Below are positions 18,201-28,800 of a stretch of 64,000 nt of DNA, one piece after another; positions within the stretch are counted from its first letter, which is position 1; each line of letters opens with the position of its first letter. Under the pieces are notes generated by a model that was given only the letters and a program-made list of their open reading frames with translations, did not search any database and was not told where the DNA came from. The translations under genes and the position numbers were made by a program. The stretch is from Gordonia otitidis NBRC 100426 (GTDB lineage: Bacteria > Actinomycetota > Actinomycetes > Mycobacteriales > Mycobacteriaceae). Location of the stretch: assembly GCF_000248075.1 (NCBI RefSeq), contig NZ_BAFB01000132.1:1-64000 (forward strand). Reading direction: 5' to 3'.

Positions 18201-18349
18201 CCGCACTCGCCACCGTCGCACGACGTCGCGCGTCTTCCGACCCGCTCGACCGGTCGCGGGCACCGCGCAATGCCGTCGAGAGCGCAACCACCGCTATGGG
18301 GATCGACGAGGACGAACTCTCTGAACTGATGCAGGAGGATCTGCTGTGA
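15296..18349 (+). CDS. NRPS 1: C(aryl)-A(Gly)-T
   Basis: A 1017-residue single-module synthetase. The C domain (about 1-420) resembles EntF's, which takes an aryl group from an ArCP: TSAQQGLWFAHR at the start, HHIVLDA (127-133, last Gly of HHxxxDG replaced by Ala), and HARYRGEDIVRDARR before GPTVNVKPFG. The A domain (about 435-900; [18 protein letters not shown] from 601) gives the code D-I-L-Q-L-G-M-I-W-K, nine of ten with the known glycine code DILQLGLIWK. The T domain has GGDSI with Ser940. So it should join dihydroxybenzoyl (or its halogenated form) to glycine. ATG 15296 and ATG 15302 are both possible starts. The stop overlaps NRPS 2 (GTGA) after AGGAGG, so the two are co-translated. Confidence 0.93.
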   Translation: MLMRATSAQQGLWFAHRVAPSPDVFTIGQLIDFDGQPDLVRLTAAVHAALDEADGLRSRFTERNGSVIVSLGDAIDVPVRELGGDPDAIDAYAHSAVRVPIDPAAGPCAAIEILVAGDRIALLVVAHHIVLDAYGLGLLVRRVGRLYSDPRDDKRLGSVADLPREPDVGTDAIFWERELDGVHGALTLGSVPRSHRVAADTHSVSIAVPGAGALAMSPERLVAAVAAFCARTTGTDDVVIGFPMMNRFGSPTANVACTTVNVVPLRVAVSPAATADDLAADAADGIRRIAPHARYRGEDIVRDARRRGVDGVVGPTVNVKPFGSTISFGSLDATVRSLRRGPVVDLSITALDLGSGSRDHTDLELTLDADTALYSRADVTRIAKSLASFVAALLDEPTRPVGALRLDDDVQNTPPSGTSAPIDPTPLDVRIAAAPSDAVAVRHGDDVVDYRELNRRADELAGRLGSIGTEAIVAIALPRGVDLIVALLAVMRSGAAFLPLDPGFPADRNAAAIADASPVAVLEQGDDGISLRRLDGRSDTAVSGTDNRDGAAYLIYTSGSTGTPKGVVIPRRALANFTDHMIGDLGLGPGRAVLAVTTISFDIAILETLVPLAAGACVVLASNDDVHDPARLAALVTRHRPDVIQATPSLWSAFLEAGHGPSLAAVDVLVGGEQLPTDVARGLASHARSVRNMYGPTETTIWSTTAWVDDADDITVGTPIANTGVRVLDATLHQVGHGHVGEMYLSGAGVARGYRNRPDLTATRFVADPFSDGARMYRTGDLARVRPDGRVECLGRTDHQVKVRGFRVELGDIETALTALSGVSGAVVSSVDGRLVAYVTADSSCTEVDLAQSTWRRDLAAVLPDYMVPSALVVLDAFPLTPNGKIDRRALPAPDYAAYAARSRPPSSPAERDLAGAFAAVLGLPAVGAEDDFFALGGDSIVAVRVVSAAAQAGWEITPLQVFDHPTVAALATVARRRASSDPLDRSRAPRNAVESATTAMGIDEDELSELMQEDLL

Positions 18350-21300
18350 CCGCGGCGCTCGAGGATGTTCTGCCCCTCACCGGTCTGCAGGAAGCGATCG
18401 TCTACCGGTCGACGTCGCCGCGAGTGCAGGGCGACGTCGACCCCTACCTGATCCTCGCCGATCTCGCGCTCGACATGACACCCGGCGACACGGTCGACGT
18501 CGAGCGACTGCGCCAGGCGATTTCCGCGGTCGTCGCGCGACATGCCATGCTGCGGACCTCCTTCACCAGGCGTCGGAGCGGCGAACCCGTCGCACGGGTA
18601 CACACGGACGTGGAGATCGAGCTCCCAGTGGTCGACATCGCCACCGTCGACGGCGGGCTCGTCGGATTCCGCGACCGTGCCCGAGCCGACGGCATCGCGT
18701 TGAATACGCCTCCCCCGCTACGGTTCACACTCCTCACGGAAGACGACGGTCCGCACCGGCTCTTCGTCGTCGCGCATCATGTCGCGCTCGACGGCTGGTC
18801 GCTGCATCTGATGCTCAGCGAGATCGTGCGGACCTATCGCGGAGACGCACTGCCGCCGGTGCGCGCGATCAGCGAGTACTCACGCTGGCTTGCCGACCGC
18901 GGGCGCGAGGTCGCACCGTGGGTCGAGGCTCTCGACGGTGTCGAAGCATCGACGACCGTCGACATCGTCGGACCGCCCATCCCCGCGACCCCGTTGCGCA
19001 GACGTCTCGACGCCGAGCTGTCCACATCGCTCCGGTCATTGGCCGCAGGCTGCACCGCAACGCTCAACACCGTGGTCCAGCTGGCATGGGCGCTCGTCCT
19101 CGCCGACTCGAACGACTCCGACGACGTCGTGTTCGGAACGGTGGTGTCCGGTCGTGACCCGTCGGTGCCCGGTGTGGACGAGATGATCGGCATGCTCGTC
19201 AACACCATCCCGGTCCGCGTACGCATCGACCCGACGGAGACCGTCGGCCGCGCTCTGACCCGGCTGCAGCGCGAGCAACTCGCCCTGCTGGCCGGCCACC
19301 ACGTCCCGCTCGCCGACATCACCTCCGCGGTCGGCATCGACGGGCTGATCACCTCACTGGTCGTGTTCGAGAGCTTCCCGCGCGGCGAGGTACGTCCCCG
19401 CATCGAGGACGACAACGACTTCGCCGCAACACTTCTCGTCGAGGACGATCCCGAGATCGGACTCGTTCTCGAACGTCGCGGCGCCGATGCACGACTGCTC
19501 GACGACGCCGTCGCGTGGCTCGAGGTGCTCGCGTCGTCCCGCGACATCCCACTCGGACGGTTATCCGTCTCGTCGTGGTCTGAGCCGCTACCGGCGCCGC
19601 AGTCCGTGCCCTACGTCCCGGTGGGCGAGCAGATCTCGGCGGCGGCACGCCGATCGCCACGGCGTACGGCCCTGATCGCGGGCGAGCGCAGCGTCGGCTA
19701 CCGCGAACTCGATGCCATGGCGGGCCGGTTGGCCCACGTGCTCTCCGCGCGCGGTGTCGGCACCGAATCCGTTGTCGCCGTCGCACTGCCACGCGGCGTC
19801 GACATGGTCGTCGCGCTTCTCGCCGGTGTGCGACTCGGCGCGGTCGTCATGCCGATCGATCCCTCCTATCCCGAGCGTCGTATCCGATTCATGCTCGACG
19901 ACGCCGCACCCGACATCGTGCTCGACGACGAGGAATACGCCCGGCTCCGCACGGCAGCGCTCGACGCGCCGATCTCCGAACCCGCAGCACCGCATCCTGA
20001 GTCAGCCGCGTACCTCATCTACACGTCGGGGTCGACCGGCGTCCCGAAGGGCGTCGTAGGGACCGCAGCGGCACTGGCGAACCGCATCGCGTGGGCCGCC
20101 CGACGCTGGGACGGTTCGGTCGTGCTCGCCAAGAGCGCCATCGCCTTCATCGACGGCACCACCGAGATCCTCGGCGCGCTGGCGGCGGGCGCGACCGTCG
20201 TCGTCGCCGACGACGATGCCGCCCGCGATGCATCCGCGCTCATCGATCTCGCCGCCCGCCACAGCGTCGACCAGATCACGGCGGTGCCCTCTCTCGCGCG
20301 GGCGATGGTCGACGTCGCCGCCGCGGGCGAGGCATGCTCGATCGGCCGCTGGATCGTCTCCGGTGAGCCACTGCCCGCCACCACCGCAACCCGACTCGTC
20401 TCGACCGCTGACACCGTGATCAATTCTTACGGCTCCTCGGAGGTCGCCGGGGACGTCACGACCGAGACGATCACGAAGAGCGCCGGCCCCATCACCGTGG
20501 GCGCGCCAGTACCCGGCGCTGATGTCGTGGTGCTCGACCGTCACCTGCACCCCGTGTCGGCCGGTCGCCCCGGCGAGGTCTACGTGACCGGCGTTCAACT
20601 CGCACGCGGTTACCACGGGCACTCCGATTGGACGGCGACCAGATTCGTCGCCAACCCCGATGGCACCGGCGGTCGCATGTACCGCACCGGTGATCGCGGG
20701 ATCATCGGCGCCGACGGAGCGCTGCGCCTCCTCGGGCGGTCCGACTCACAGGTCAAGATCCGCGGCGTACGGGTCGAGCTGGGTGAGGTCGAACAGGCAC
20801 TTCTCGCCCTCGACGGCGTCGACGACGCCGCCGTGACGGTCGGTCACGACCACGACGGCACAACCCGGCTCGATGCGTACGTCACGGGAGACCTGGCACC
20901 CGACACGCTGTCCACCGAGTTGTTCGAGTCGGTATCTGCGGCGATGGTCCCGGCTACCTGGACCCGACTCGCCGCCCTCCCACGCACACCCGGCGGAAAG
21001 ATCGACCGCACGGCGTTGCCCGAACCACGGGTGTCGCGGACGGCTTCGCGGCGCGAGCCGACCACCGATCTCGAGAAGCTCGTCGTCGACACCGTGGCAG
21101 ATGTGCTCGGGATCGACACCCCCGGCCTGGACGACAGCTTCTTCGAGGTGGGCGGCAACTCGCTGTCGGCAACCCGCGTTCTCACACGGCTGCGGGTGGC
21201 CACGGGCCGTGTCGTTCCCGTCGCGGACGTCTTCGCGCACCCCGTACTGGCAGAGCTTGCGGCGTTGTTCGCCGACACGGGAGCCTCGATCGAGAACGAC

Positions 21301-24300
21301 ATGACCGACCGCACCCCCTCGGTGCCGCGTCCGGAACGCGTACCCCTGTCGCCCGCGCAGCGTCGACTCGCGTTCCAGAACGGTGTCGGCGACGCCGCCT
21401 ACACGATCCCCTTCGCGGTCAGATTCGACGGCGCACTCGATCTCGCACGACTGAGCTGCGCACTCGATGGCATCGTGGCACGTCACGAGGTACTGCGCAC
21501 GCGGATCGTCGACGACACGCAACACGTCGATCCGGTGGAGGATGCGAGAATTCAGATCACCGAACACGCCATCGCGCCGACGCAACTGGATGTGACGATC
21601 GCCGATCTGATCGGCCGCCCGTTCCACCTGGCGGACGACCTTCCACTGCGCGCCGACCTCCTGCGCACCGCCGCGGATTGCGCCGTCCTGCTGCTCACGG
21701 TGCACCACATCGCCGCGGACGAATGGTCGGCGGGCACACTCTTCGACGAACTCGCCGCCGGATACAACGGCGTCGACGTGCAGGCACCCGACGTCCAGTA
21801 CGCCGACCACACGGTGGCCGAACTCGCCCGCCTCGGCAGCACCGACGATCCGGACTCCCTGTCGTCACGTCAGCTCGACTACTGGCGCCGACAACTCTCT
21901 GGCGCTCCGGCCGAACTCGGGCTGCCCTACGACCGGCCGAGGCCGCTCGACCCGGATCCGTGCGGCGGTCAGGTCGAGATCGTCGTCGGCGCAGAGATTC
22001 TCGACGGACTACGTGCTGCGGTCCGTGCGCTCGACGCCACCGTGTTCATGGGCGCACATGCCGCCGTCGCGCTCGCACTCAACGCCTCGGGAGCGGGCAG
22101 GGACATCGTGGTCGGAACCCCGGCCGCCGGGCGCTCGTCGGCAGCGGCCCACTCGCTCATCGGCATGTTCGTCAACACACTCGCGCTACGGACGGACCTC
22201 TCCGGGAATCCGACGCTCGTCGAAGTGCTCGGCCGCGTGCGCGAGACGGATGTCGCCGCACTGGCACACCAGGACGTGCCGTTCGACGAGATCGTCACCG
22301 CTCTCTCGCCTGAGCGCTCGCTCACCCGGCACCCGGTCTTCCAGACGATGGTGCAGTATCGAGATCCCATCGTGGCGCCCACTTTCGACGGCCTGGACGC
22401 CGAACCGGTCTTCCCACGGTCGGCGACCGCGAAATTCGACCTGACCTTCGAGTTCGTCGAACTCCCCGAGTCGGCCGGGATCCGGCTGCGCGTCGAATAC
22501 GCTGCCGCACTCTTCGACGAGCAGACCGTGATGGACCTCGCCGAGCGGGTCCACGACGTCCTGCGTGCGATGGTGCAAGCCCCCACACGACACCTCGCGC
22601 AGCTACGACTCGGCCCGACGGCCGCGCTGCCCGTCCTCGACGCTCCCACTCACTCCACCGATCCGGAATCCGGCAGGAGCACCCTGGTCGACGTGTTCGC
22701 CGCCACGGCGGACAGGTTCGCCGACCGTGCGGCGGTCACCGCGGGTTCGACCACACTCTCCTACCGCGAGTTGGACGCACGGAGCGCGGCCATCGCGTCA
22801 CAGCTGCACCGTGACGGTGTCCGACGGGGCGACCTCGTCGCGCTTGTCCTCGACCGGTCAGCCGACCTCGTGGCCGCGATCATCGGCGTGTTGCGTGCAG
22901 GGGCTGCCTACGTTCCGATCGACCCCGCCTACCCGCAGGAGCGGATCGCGACCACCCTCGCCGACGCCGATCCCGCGATCGTGGTCGACGCCGATTATCT
23001 CGACGGTGTCGCTCCATCCGACAGGAATGTCCCGGCCCGCGACAGCGAGATCGTCACCCCGGCGATCGGGACGGCCGATCCCGCATACGTGATCTTCACC
23101 TCCGGCTCCACCGGCAGGCCCAAGGGTGTCACCGTCACACACGGCAACGTCCTCGCGCTCCTCGACGCCACCGCCGACCTGTTCGACGTCGACGAGCGGG
23201 ACGTGTGGACGCTGTTCCACTCGTACGCATTCGATTTCTCCGTCTGGGAGCTGTGGGGTCCACTGTCCACCGGAGCTCGCATCGTCGTACCCGACCGCGC
23301 CACGACGCGTTCGCCTGCCGACTTCGCGGCCCTCATCGAGTCCGAGGCAGTCTCGGTGCTCAACCAGACGCCGTCGGCGTTCTTCGCGCTCGATGCCACC
23401 GACACGGAGAAGGCTGATCGCGATCTCCGCTCGGTGCGCTACGTGATCTTCGGCGGAGAGTCGCTCGACCTTCCGCGACTGGCCGGGTTCGCCCACCGCT
23501 ATCCGGACACGCGGTTGGTGAACATGTACGGGATCACCGAAATCACAGTTCACGCAACCTATCTCGCTATCAGCGAGGAAACCGTCACCGGGACGGTGGG
23601 CAGCGACGTCGGAGCCCTGTTGCCCGGGTTCACCGGTGATCTGCTCGACGACCACCTGCGCCCCGTGCCGGTGGGCGCGGTCGGCGAACTCTACCTCGCG
23701 GGCCCCCAGGTTGCGGCGGGCTATTCCGGCCGACCCGCGCTGCACACGACTCGTTTCGTCGCCGACCCGGCTGGCGACGGCTCGGTGCTCTACCGCACCG
23801 GCGACCTGTTCCGCCGGACCAGGCAGGGCGCATTGATCTATCTCGGCCGCGCCGACACCCAGATCAAGATCCGCGGTTTCCGTATCGAACTCGGCGAGAT
23901 CCGGGCTGCGCTCACGGCGCTGCCGGGTGTCCGCGACGCAGCCGTCATCACGCGGCCCGGGCCCACGGGCGCCGACCGGATTCTGGGTTATGCGGTCACG
24001 ACGGAACTCGATGGCCAGGCGCTCCGCTCGCAACTGAGCGACGTGCTTCCCGAACACGAAGTGCCCTCGGTGGTCACCGTGCTCGACTCGATTCCGCTGA
24101 CGGTCAACGGAAAGGTGGACAGCCGTTCATTACCGGAGCCCGAGGTGGTCTCCGGCGCCAGTCGGACACCCGAGTCGCCCCTCGAGGTGGCACTTGCCGA
24201 CATCTTCGCCGACACGTTGGGGCTATCAGATCCGCCCGGCGTCGACGACGACTTCTTCGCGCTCGGTGGCGACAGTATCGTCTCGACGACTTTGGTCAAC

Positions 24301-25824
24301 CGCGCACGGCGAGAGGGCATCCGGTTCACGCCACGCGACGTGTTCGGTCACCGCACCGTCGCCGGACTCGCCACGGTCGCCGAGTGGATCGTCGATACCC
24401 CGCCGGTCGCCGCAGCAGAGCACTCAGCGGGGGCACTGAACTCGACGAACACCCGGCCGACCCCGATACCACTCCTGCCCGTCGTGCACCGGCTCCGCGA
24501 GATCGGGGGAACGATCGACCGATTCAACCAGGCACTCGTCGTCGACACCCCACCGGAGCTCGACGTCGACACCCTCCGTGTCATCCTCACGGCCCTCGTG
24601 GATTCCCATGAGGCACTGCGCAGTTCGTTGCAGGTCGTCGCGGGCGTGCTCTGGAGTATGCAGAGCACGCCGCCCGGCTCCGTCGACGTGGACGATGTCG
24701 TGCAGGTCGTCCCCGTCGACCGGCCGGTCTTCGACGATGACGATGCGCTCTCGGCCGTCGTCACAGCCGAATCGTCCGCGGCCACACGCCGATTGGCACC
24801 CACGTCCGGCAGGATGATCGCCGCGACGTGGTTGACGCCCAGTTCACCGGAGGATTCGGTGGCTGGACGACTCATCCTCGTCATCCACCACCTCGCGGTC
24901 GACGGTGTTTCGCGGCGAATCTTGCTCGACGACCTGCATGCACTGTGGGACGCCACGCGCAACGGAGGCGACACGCTTCGGCTCGCGACGCCGACGCCCC
25001 TGCATCGATTCACGACGGCGGTCACCGAGCGAGCAGCCGATCCGGCGCTTCTCGACGAGGCGACGCACTGGGCGCAGGTGTTGGCGCCCGGCGGCGAGCT
25101 CGTACCGGGCCGACCGCCCGTAACCGGCACAGTCGCCGGCCAGCGTCGCCACGTCGTCACCCTGTCCGCGAGCACCTCCGCGGCACTGGTGTCGGACCTG
25201 CCCGCGCGACGCGGGGTGGGGATCACATCGCTGCTCATCGGAGCCCTACGCGTCGCCGCGACCCGCGTCCTCGGCACCGCAGATCTCATCATCGACACCG
25301 AACGTCACGGTCGTGACGCGCACGAATTCGGTATCGACGCCGACCTGTCCCACACCGTCGGGTGGTTCACCACCATCGCACCGATCCGTCTGGACCCAAC
25401 CGACGACATCGACACCGCCATCCACGCCGCAGAGGAGGCGTGGACGACGATGCCGTCCGCGGGCGCAGGATTCGGCATGCTCCGCTACCTCAATCCGCAG
25501 TTGTCCGCAGCACTCGCCGCCATGTCCCGACCGTCGGTGCTGCTGAACTACCTGGGCCGCTTCACCGTCGGCGGAGGCTCGCCATGGCAACCGTCCGCAG
25601 AATCGACAGCTCTCGCCGCAGACCCTGATCCGGGCCTCGGCGTCGCATATCCACTCGAGATCGACATCGTCTGTCGTGACGAGACGACGGGCCCCGTCGT
25701 CGCCGCGACACTGCGCTACCTCCCCGACCACCTCGACGACGCCGCCGTGCGCGCACTCGCCGACGAACTGTGCGCGACGCTCGACTCGCTCTCGGCGTCG
25801 GCAGAATCCGGAGCCGATCAGTGA
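18346..25824 (+). CDS. NRPS 2: C-A(beta-Ala-like)-T-C-A(Thr)-T-E
   Basis: A 2492-residue two-module synthetase. Module 1: C with HHVALDG (144-150); A with FIDGTTE (601-607), in which the usual Asp235 is shifted by one; code I-D-T-T-I-S-S-G-D-K, resembling the published beta-alanine pattern VDxVISxGDK; T with GGNSL (Ser939). Module 2: C with HHIAADE (1120-1126); A with FDFSVWE (from 1629), code D-F-W-N-I-G-M-V-H-K, an exact threonine code; T with GGDSI (Ser1977). A C-terminal epimerisation domain (about 2015-2480) has intact HHLAVDG (2181-2187), ERHGRD and NYLGRF, so D-Thr or D-allo-Thr is expected. The GTG start overlaps the NRPS 1 stop, and the stop overlaps NRPS 3. No methylation, cyclisation or thioesterase domain is present. 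Confidence 0.92.
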   Translation: MTAALEDVLPLTGLQEAIVYRSTSPRVQGDVDPYLILADLALDMTPGDTVDVERLRQAISAVVARHAMLRTSFTRRRSGEPVARVHTDVEIELPVVDIATVDGGLVGFRDRARADGIALNTPPPLRFTLLTEDDGPHRLFVVAHHVALDGWSLHLMLSEIVRTYRGDALPPVRAISEYSRWLADRGREVAPWVEALDGVEASTTVDIVGPPIPATPLRRRLDAELSTSLRSLAAGCTATLNTVVQLAWALVLADSNDSDDVVFGTVVSGRDPSVPGVDEMIGMLVNTIPVRVRIDPTETVGRALTRLQREQLALLAGHHVPLADITSAVGIDGLITSLVVFESFPRGEVRPRIEDDNDFAATLLVEDDPEIGLVLERRGADARLLDDAVAWLEVLASSRDIPLGRLSVSSWSEPLPAPQSVPYVPVGEQISAAARRSPRRTALIAGERSVGYRELDAMAGRLAHVLSARGVGTESVVAVALPRGVDMVVALLAGVRLGAVVMPIDPSYPERRIRFMLDDAAPDIVLDDEEYARLRTAALDAPISEPAAPHPESAAYLIYTSGSTGVPKGVVGTAAALANRIAWAARRWDGSVVLAKSAIAFIDGTTEILGALAAGATVVVADDDAARDASALIDLAARHSVDQITAVPSLARAMVDVAAAGEACSIGRWIVSGEPLPATTATRLVSTADTVINSYGSSEVAGDVTTETITKSAGPITVGAPVPGADVVVLDRHLHPVSAGRPGEVYVTGVQLARGYHGHSDWTATRFVANPDGTGGRMYRTGDRGIIGADGALRLLGRSDSQVKIRGVRVELGEVEQALLALDGVDDAAVTVGHDHDGTTRLDAYVTGDLAPDTLSTELFESVSAAMVPATWTRLAALPRTPGGKIDRTALPEPRVSRTASRREPTTDLEKLVVDTVADVLGIDTPGLDDSFFEVGGNSLSATRVLTRLRVATGRVVPVADVFAHPVLAELAALFADTGASIENDMTDRTPSVPRPERVPLSPAQRRLAFQNGVGDAAYTIPFAVRFDGALDLARLSCALDGIVARHEVLRTRIVDDTQHVDPVEDARIQITEHAIAPTQLDVTIADLIGRPFHLADDLPLRADLLRTAADCAVLLLTVHHIAADEWSAGTLFDELAAGYNGVDVQAPDVQYADHTVAELARLGSTDDPDSLSSRQLDYWRRQLSGAPAELGLPYDRPRPLDPDPCGGQVEIVVGAEILDGLRAAVRALDATVFMGAHAAVALALNASGAGRDIVVGTPAAGRSSAAAHSLIGMFVNTLALRTDLSGNPTLVEVLGRVRETDVAALAHQDVPFDEIVTALSPERSLTRHPVFQTMVQYRDPIVAPTFDGLDAEPVFPRSATAKFDLTFEFVELPESAGIRLRVEYAAALFDEQTVMDLAERVHDVLRAMVQAPTRHLAQLRLGPTAALPVLDAPTHSTDPESGRSTLVDVFAATADRFADRAAVTAGSTTLSYRELDARSAAIASQLHRDGVRRGDLVALVLDRSADLVAAIIGVLRAGAAYVPIDPAYPQERIATTLADADPAIVVDADYLDGVAPSDRNVPARDSEIVTPAIGTADPAYVIFTSGSTGRPKGVTVTHGNVLALLDATADLFDVDERDVWTLFHSYAFDFSVWELWGPLSTGARIVVPDRATTRSPADFAALIESEAVSVLNQTPSAFFALDATDTEKADRDLRSVRYVIFGGESLDLPRLAGFAHRYPDTRLVNMYGITEITVHATYLAISEETVTGTVGSDVGALLPGFTGDLLDDHLRPVPVGAVGELYLAGPQVAAGYSGRPALHTTRFVADPAGDGSVLYRTGDLFRRTRQGALIYLGRADTQIKIRGFRIELGEIRAALTALPGVRDAAVITRPGPTGADRILGYAVTTELDGQALRSQLSDVLPEHEVPSVVTVLDSIPLTVNGKVDSRSLPEPEVVSGASRTPESPLEVALADIFADTLGLSDPPGVDDDFFALGGDSIVSTTLVNRARREGIRFTPRDVFGHRTVAGLATVAEWIVDTPPVAAAEHSAGALNSTNTRPTPIPLLPVVHRLREIGGTIDRFNQALVVDTPPELDVDTLRVILTALVDSHEALRSSLQVVAGVLWSMQSTPPGSVDVDDVVQVVPVDRPVFDDDDALSAVVTAESSAATRRLAPTSGRMIAATWLTPSSPEDSVAGRLILVIHHLAVDGVSRRILLDDLHALWDATRNGGDTLRLATPTPLHRFTTAVTERAADPALLDEATHWAQVLAPGGELVPGRPPVTGTVAGQRRHVVTLSASTSAALVSDLPARRGVGITSLLIGALRVAATRVLGTADLIIDTERHGRDAHEFGIDADLSHTVGWFTTIAPIRLDPTDDIDTAIHAAEEAWTTMPSAGAGFGMLRYLNPQLSAALAAMSRPSVLLNYLGRFTVGGGSPWQPSAESTALAADPDPGLGVAYPLEIDIVCRDETTGPVVAATLRYLPDHLDDAAVRALADELCATLDSLSASAESGADQ

Positions 25825-28800
25825 CCTCGACCCCGCCGGACACATCCGCCGACGACGCGGGATACGCGACCGCCGACACCGACGGTCCGCACGCCACGCT
25901 GCCGACGCTCGCCGGACAGCGCGACATCTACCTGTCGATGCAGGCGTCGCCGGATCCGACCCTGTACATCACGGGCCTCTACGTCGAGGTCGATGCCGGC
26001 ATCGACGTCGAGCGTCTCCGGACGTCGCTGCTGGCGGTCCTCGACTCCGCGGAGGCCATGCGTGCGGTGTTCGTCGAGGAGGCGGGCCAGGTACGCCAGA
26101 GAATACTGCCGACAGCGGATTTCGACGTCCCGTTCCGCGACATCCCCGCTGCCGAGGTGGACCAGTGGATGACCGCCGAGTTGTCGCGGCCGATGGACGT
26201 CACGGTTGGCCCGCTCACCGAGTGCACGATCATCAGGAGCCTGGCACCGGACGGTCGTGTCGAGGCCGTCCTGGCACTCCTCAAGGTCCACCACCTCGTG
26301 TGCGACGGAATGGGTCTCGGATTCTTCACCCAGGCGGTGCAAGAGCACTACGACAGCACACGCATCCCCGCTGACGGAACCGACCCGGCCGACCGGTCGG
26401 GTGCCGAGACATCGACGGGCACCAGGGACTGGAGGTTGCGGCCGGTCCTCGACGCCGAAGCACAGTACCGCGAGGGACCCGATTTCGCCGCTGACGCCGA
26501 CTACTGGCTCGAGCGAATGGGTGACCGACCGCAACCCGTGCGTCTGCTCGACGACGATCTCGCTCCCGGCCGCGGAGTCGTGGCCGCGCGCTTCGACATC
26601 CCACTCGACGATCTCGAAGCACTACGCGCCGTGGCGCGGGGTGCGGGGGTGCGACCCACCGTGCTGTTGATCGCAGCCGTCGCAGCGTTCGCACACGTGC
26701 GGACCGGGCAGACCGACCTTGTCCTCGCACTTCCGGTGACCGGACGCCTCGACCGCAGCGCTCGCACGACCCCGTCGATGGTGACGAGTGTGCTACCGCT
26801 GCGCGTCGACGCCGGTCCGCGCGACAACCTCGCCGACCTCGCCGCGCGAACCGAACGTGCGGTGTTCGCGGTGGTCGCCCACAGTCGTTTCCGCGGCGAG
26901 GATCTCGGTCGCGCACTCGCCGCGCAGGAGAGTCGGGCCGGCGGGCCGGCTGCGTCCGTTCAGCCTTACCGCATGTTCGGTCTCGGCGTGAACGTCATGG
27001 CCAACACCTCCCGGCAGACCATCGGCGGACAACCGCTCGCCCTGCACGCGCTCGCCTCGGGACCCGTGTCCGACATCGAGATCCAGATCCAGGTGCGGCG
27101 GCGAGAACGCCCGGCCGAGGTGGTCATCCGCACGGTCGACGACGCACGCGACGAGGCCCGACTCGTCGGTGCGGAGTTCGCCGTGTTCCTGCACTCACTC
27201 GCCATGAATCCGGGCGCACGGCTGCGCGCCTTCTCGCCCGACGGTCGAATCGACGCTCCCGCGCCGTCCGCGGGCCCGGTGGTGGCCGACGACGGTGTCG
27301 GCGCGGTACCACTCACACCGGCTGTAGCACGGTTGCGCGAACGGCAGATCGACCCGGAGTCGCTACCGCCGCGCGTCGTGCGAGCACGAGCCGCCTCGTC
27401 GGTGTCCGTCGATGATGTCCGTGAGATCGCCGCAGCACTGGTCGCCAAGCACCCGGCGCTGCGCACGACACTGAACCGCCCGGCACCCATCCTGTGGACG
27501 ATGACGACAGGCGCCGTCGGCGACGTGGTGCTTCCCGTCACCGAGGCCGACGTCGAGCCGACCGACCCGTCGGCACCCGGAGTGACACTTGTGCCCGCGA
27601 CCGGCGACGTGATCGCCGCATTCGACCCCGTGCTCGTCGACCCGACGTCCGCGGAGATCCTGCGCGCGGATCTACAGACCGCACTCGACGACGCGGCTGG
27701 GGCACGGCACATCGAGTTCGACGTTCCGAGCGCTGGACTCCGCACGCTGGCAACGGCATTGGCCGCTCAGGCAGCCGATGTCGCCGGACTGCCGCACTAT
27801 CTCGAGACCCTGGCGCCAGGCGCTACCCTCCCGAGGGTCGGGGATGAATCCGCATCATCGCCATGCGATCGCGCGACAGTCACCTCACGTATCGACGTCG
27901 ACGATCCGAGTATCCCGGCCCCGACGCGACAGGCCCTGGTACTCGCCGTCGCGCGTGCCACCGCTGATGTGTACGGATCCGATGCACCCACCCACCTGCT
28001 CATCGACGTCGCGCTCGACCTACGCAACGCAGAGGGGGCGGGTACGGTCGGCCCCCTGCAGGCACTCGAACCGCTACGTGTCGATCTGGCGAACCCGTCG
28101 GTCCCCGACACGCGCGCGAACACCACCGGTCCGTGCCTCGACGTCGTGCGCTACCTGTCACCGCAGGTGAGTGCTGCGCTGACGGCCGCCGCCACCGCGG
28201 GTCAGATCGTCGAGCCCGACGTGCTCGTCGGGGATCACGGGTTGCCGACCGCACATCCCGTGACGATCCGTCTGTCCCGCAACGCTTCCCGGGGCTGGTC
28301 GGTGATCGCCGAGGCCGATCCCCGTGTGGTCGCGCACGCCGAGGTTCTCACACGCGCACTCGCGGACGCGGTGGTTGCCGACGCCGATCGACGCCTCGTC
28401 ACCGTCGATGAGTCGACGCTGGAGCGACTCACCGGTGTCCACGGGGTGATCGACGACATCTGGCCGCTGACCCCGCTGCAGGAGGGACTGTTCTTCCAGT
28501 CGCAGGTCGATGCGGGTGACGACATCTACACCGCCCAGTTCTGGCTCGATTTCGGCCACCGTATCGACAAGGACTCGCTACGGGCGGCCGCTCGGTCGTT
28601 GCTGCATGAGAATCCCGAGCTACGTGCCGTGTTCGTCGAGATCGACGGCGCCCCGGTGCAACTCATCATCCGCGACGTCGAGCCCGTGGTCGACGTCGTC
28701 GATCTCATCGACACCCCCGCCGACCTCGTCGACTTCGAACTCGACGCCGTGCTCGATGCCGACCGCACCGCGGACATACCGATCGACACGGCCCCGCTGT

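Noticed and set aside
20746-21810. Long minus-strand open frame inside NRPS 2
   Set aside because: High GC and third-position bias leave the opposite strand open; its translation shows no domain or motif, while the plus strand has a continuous T-C domain.
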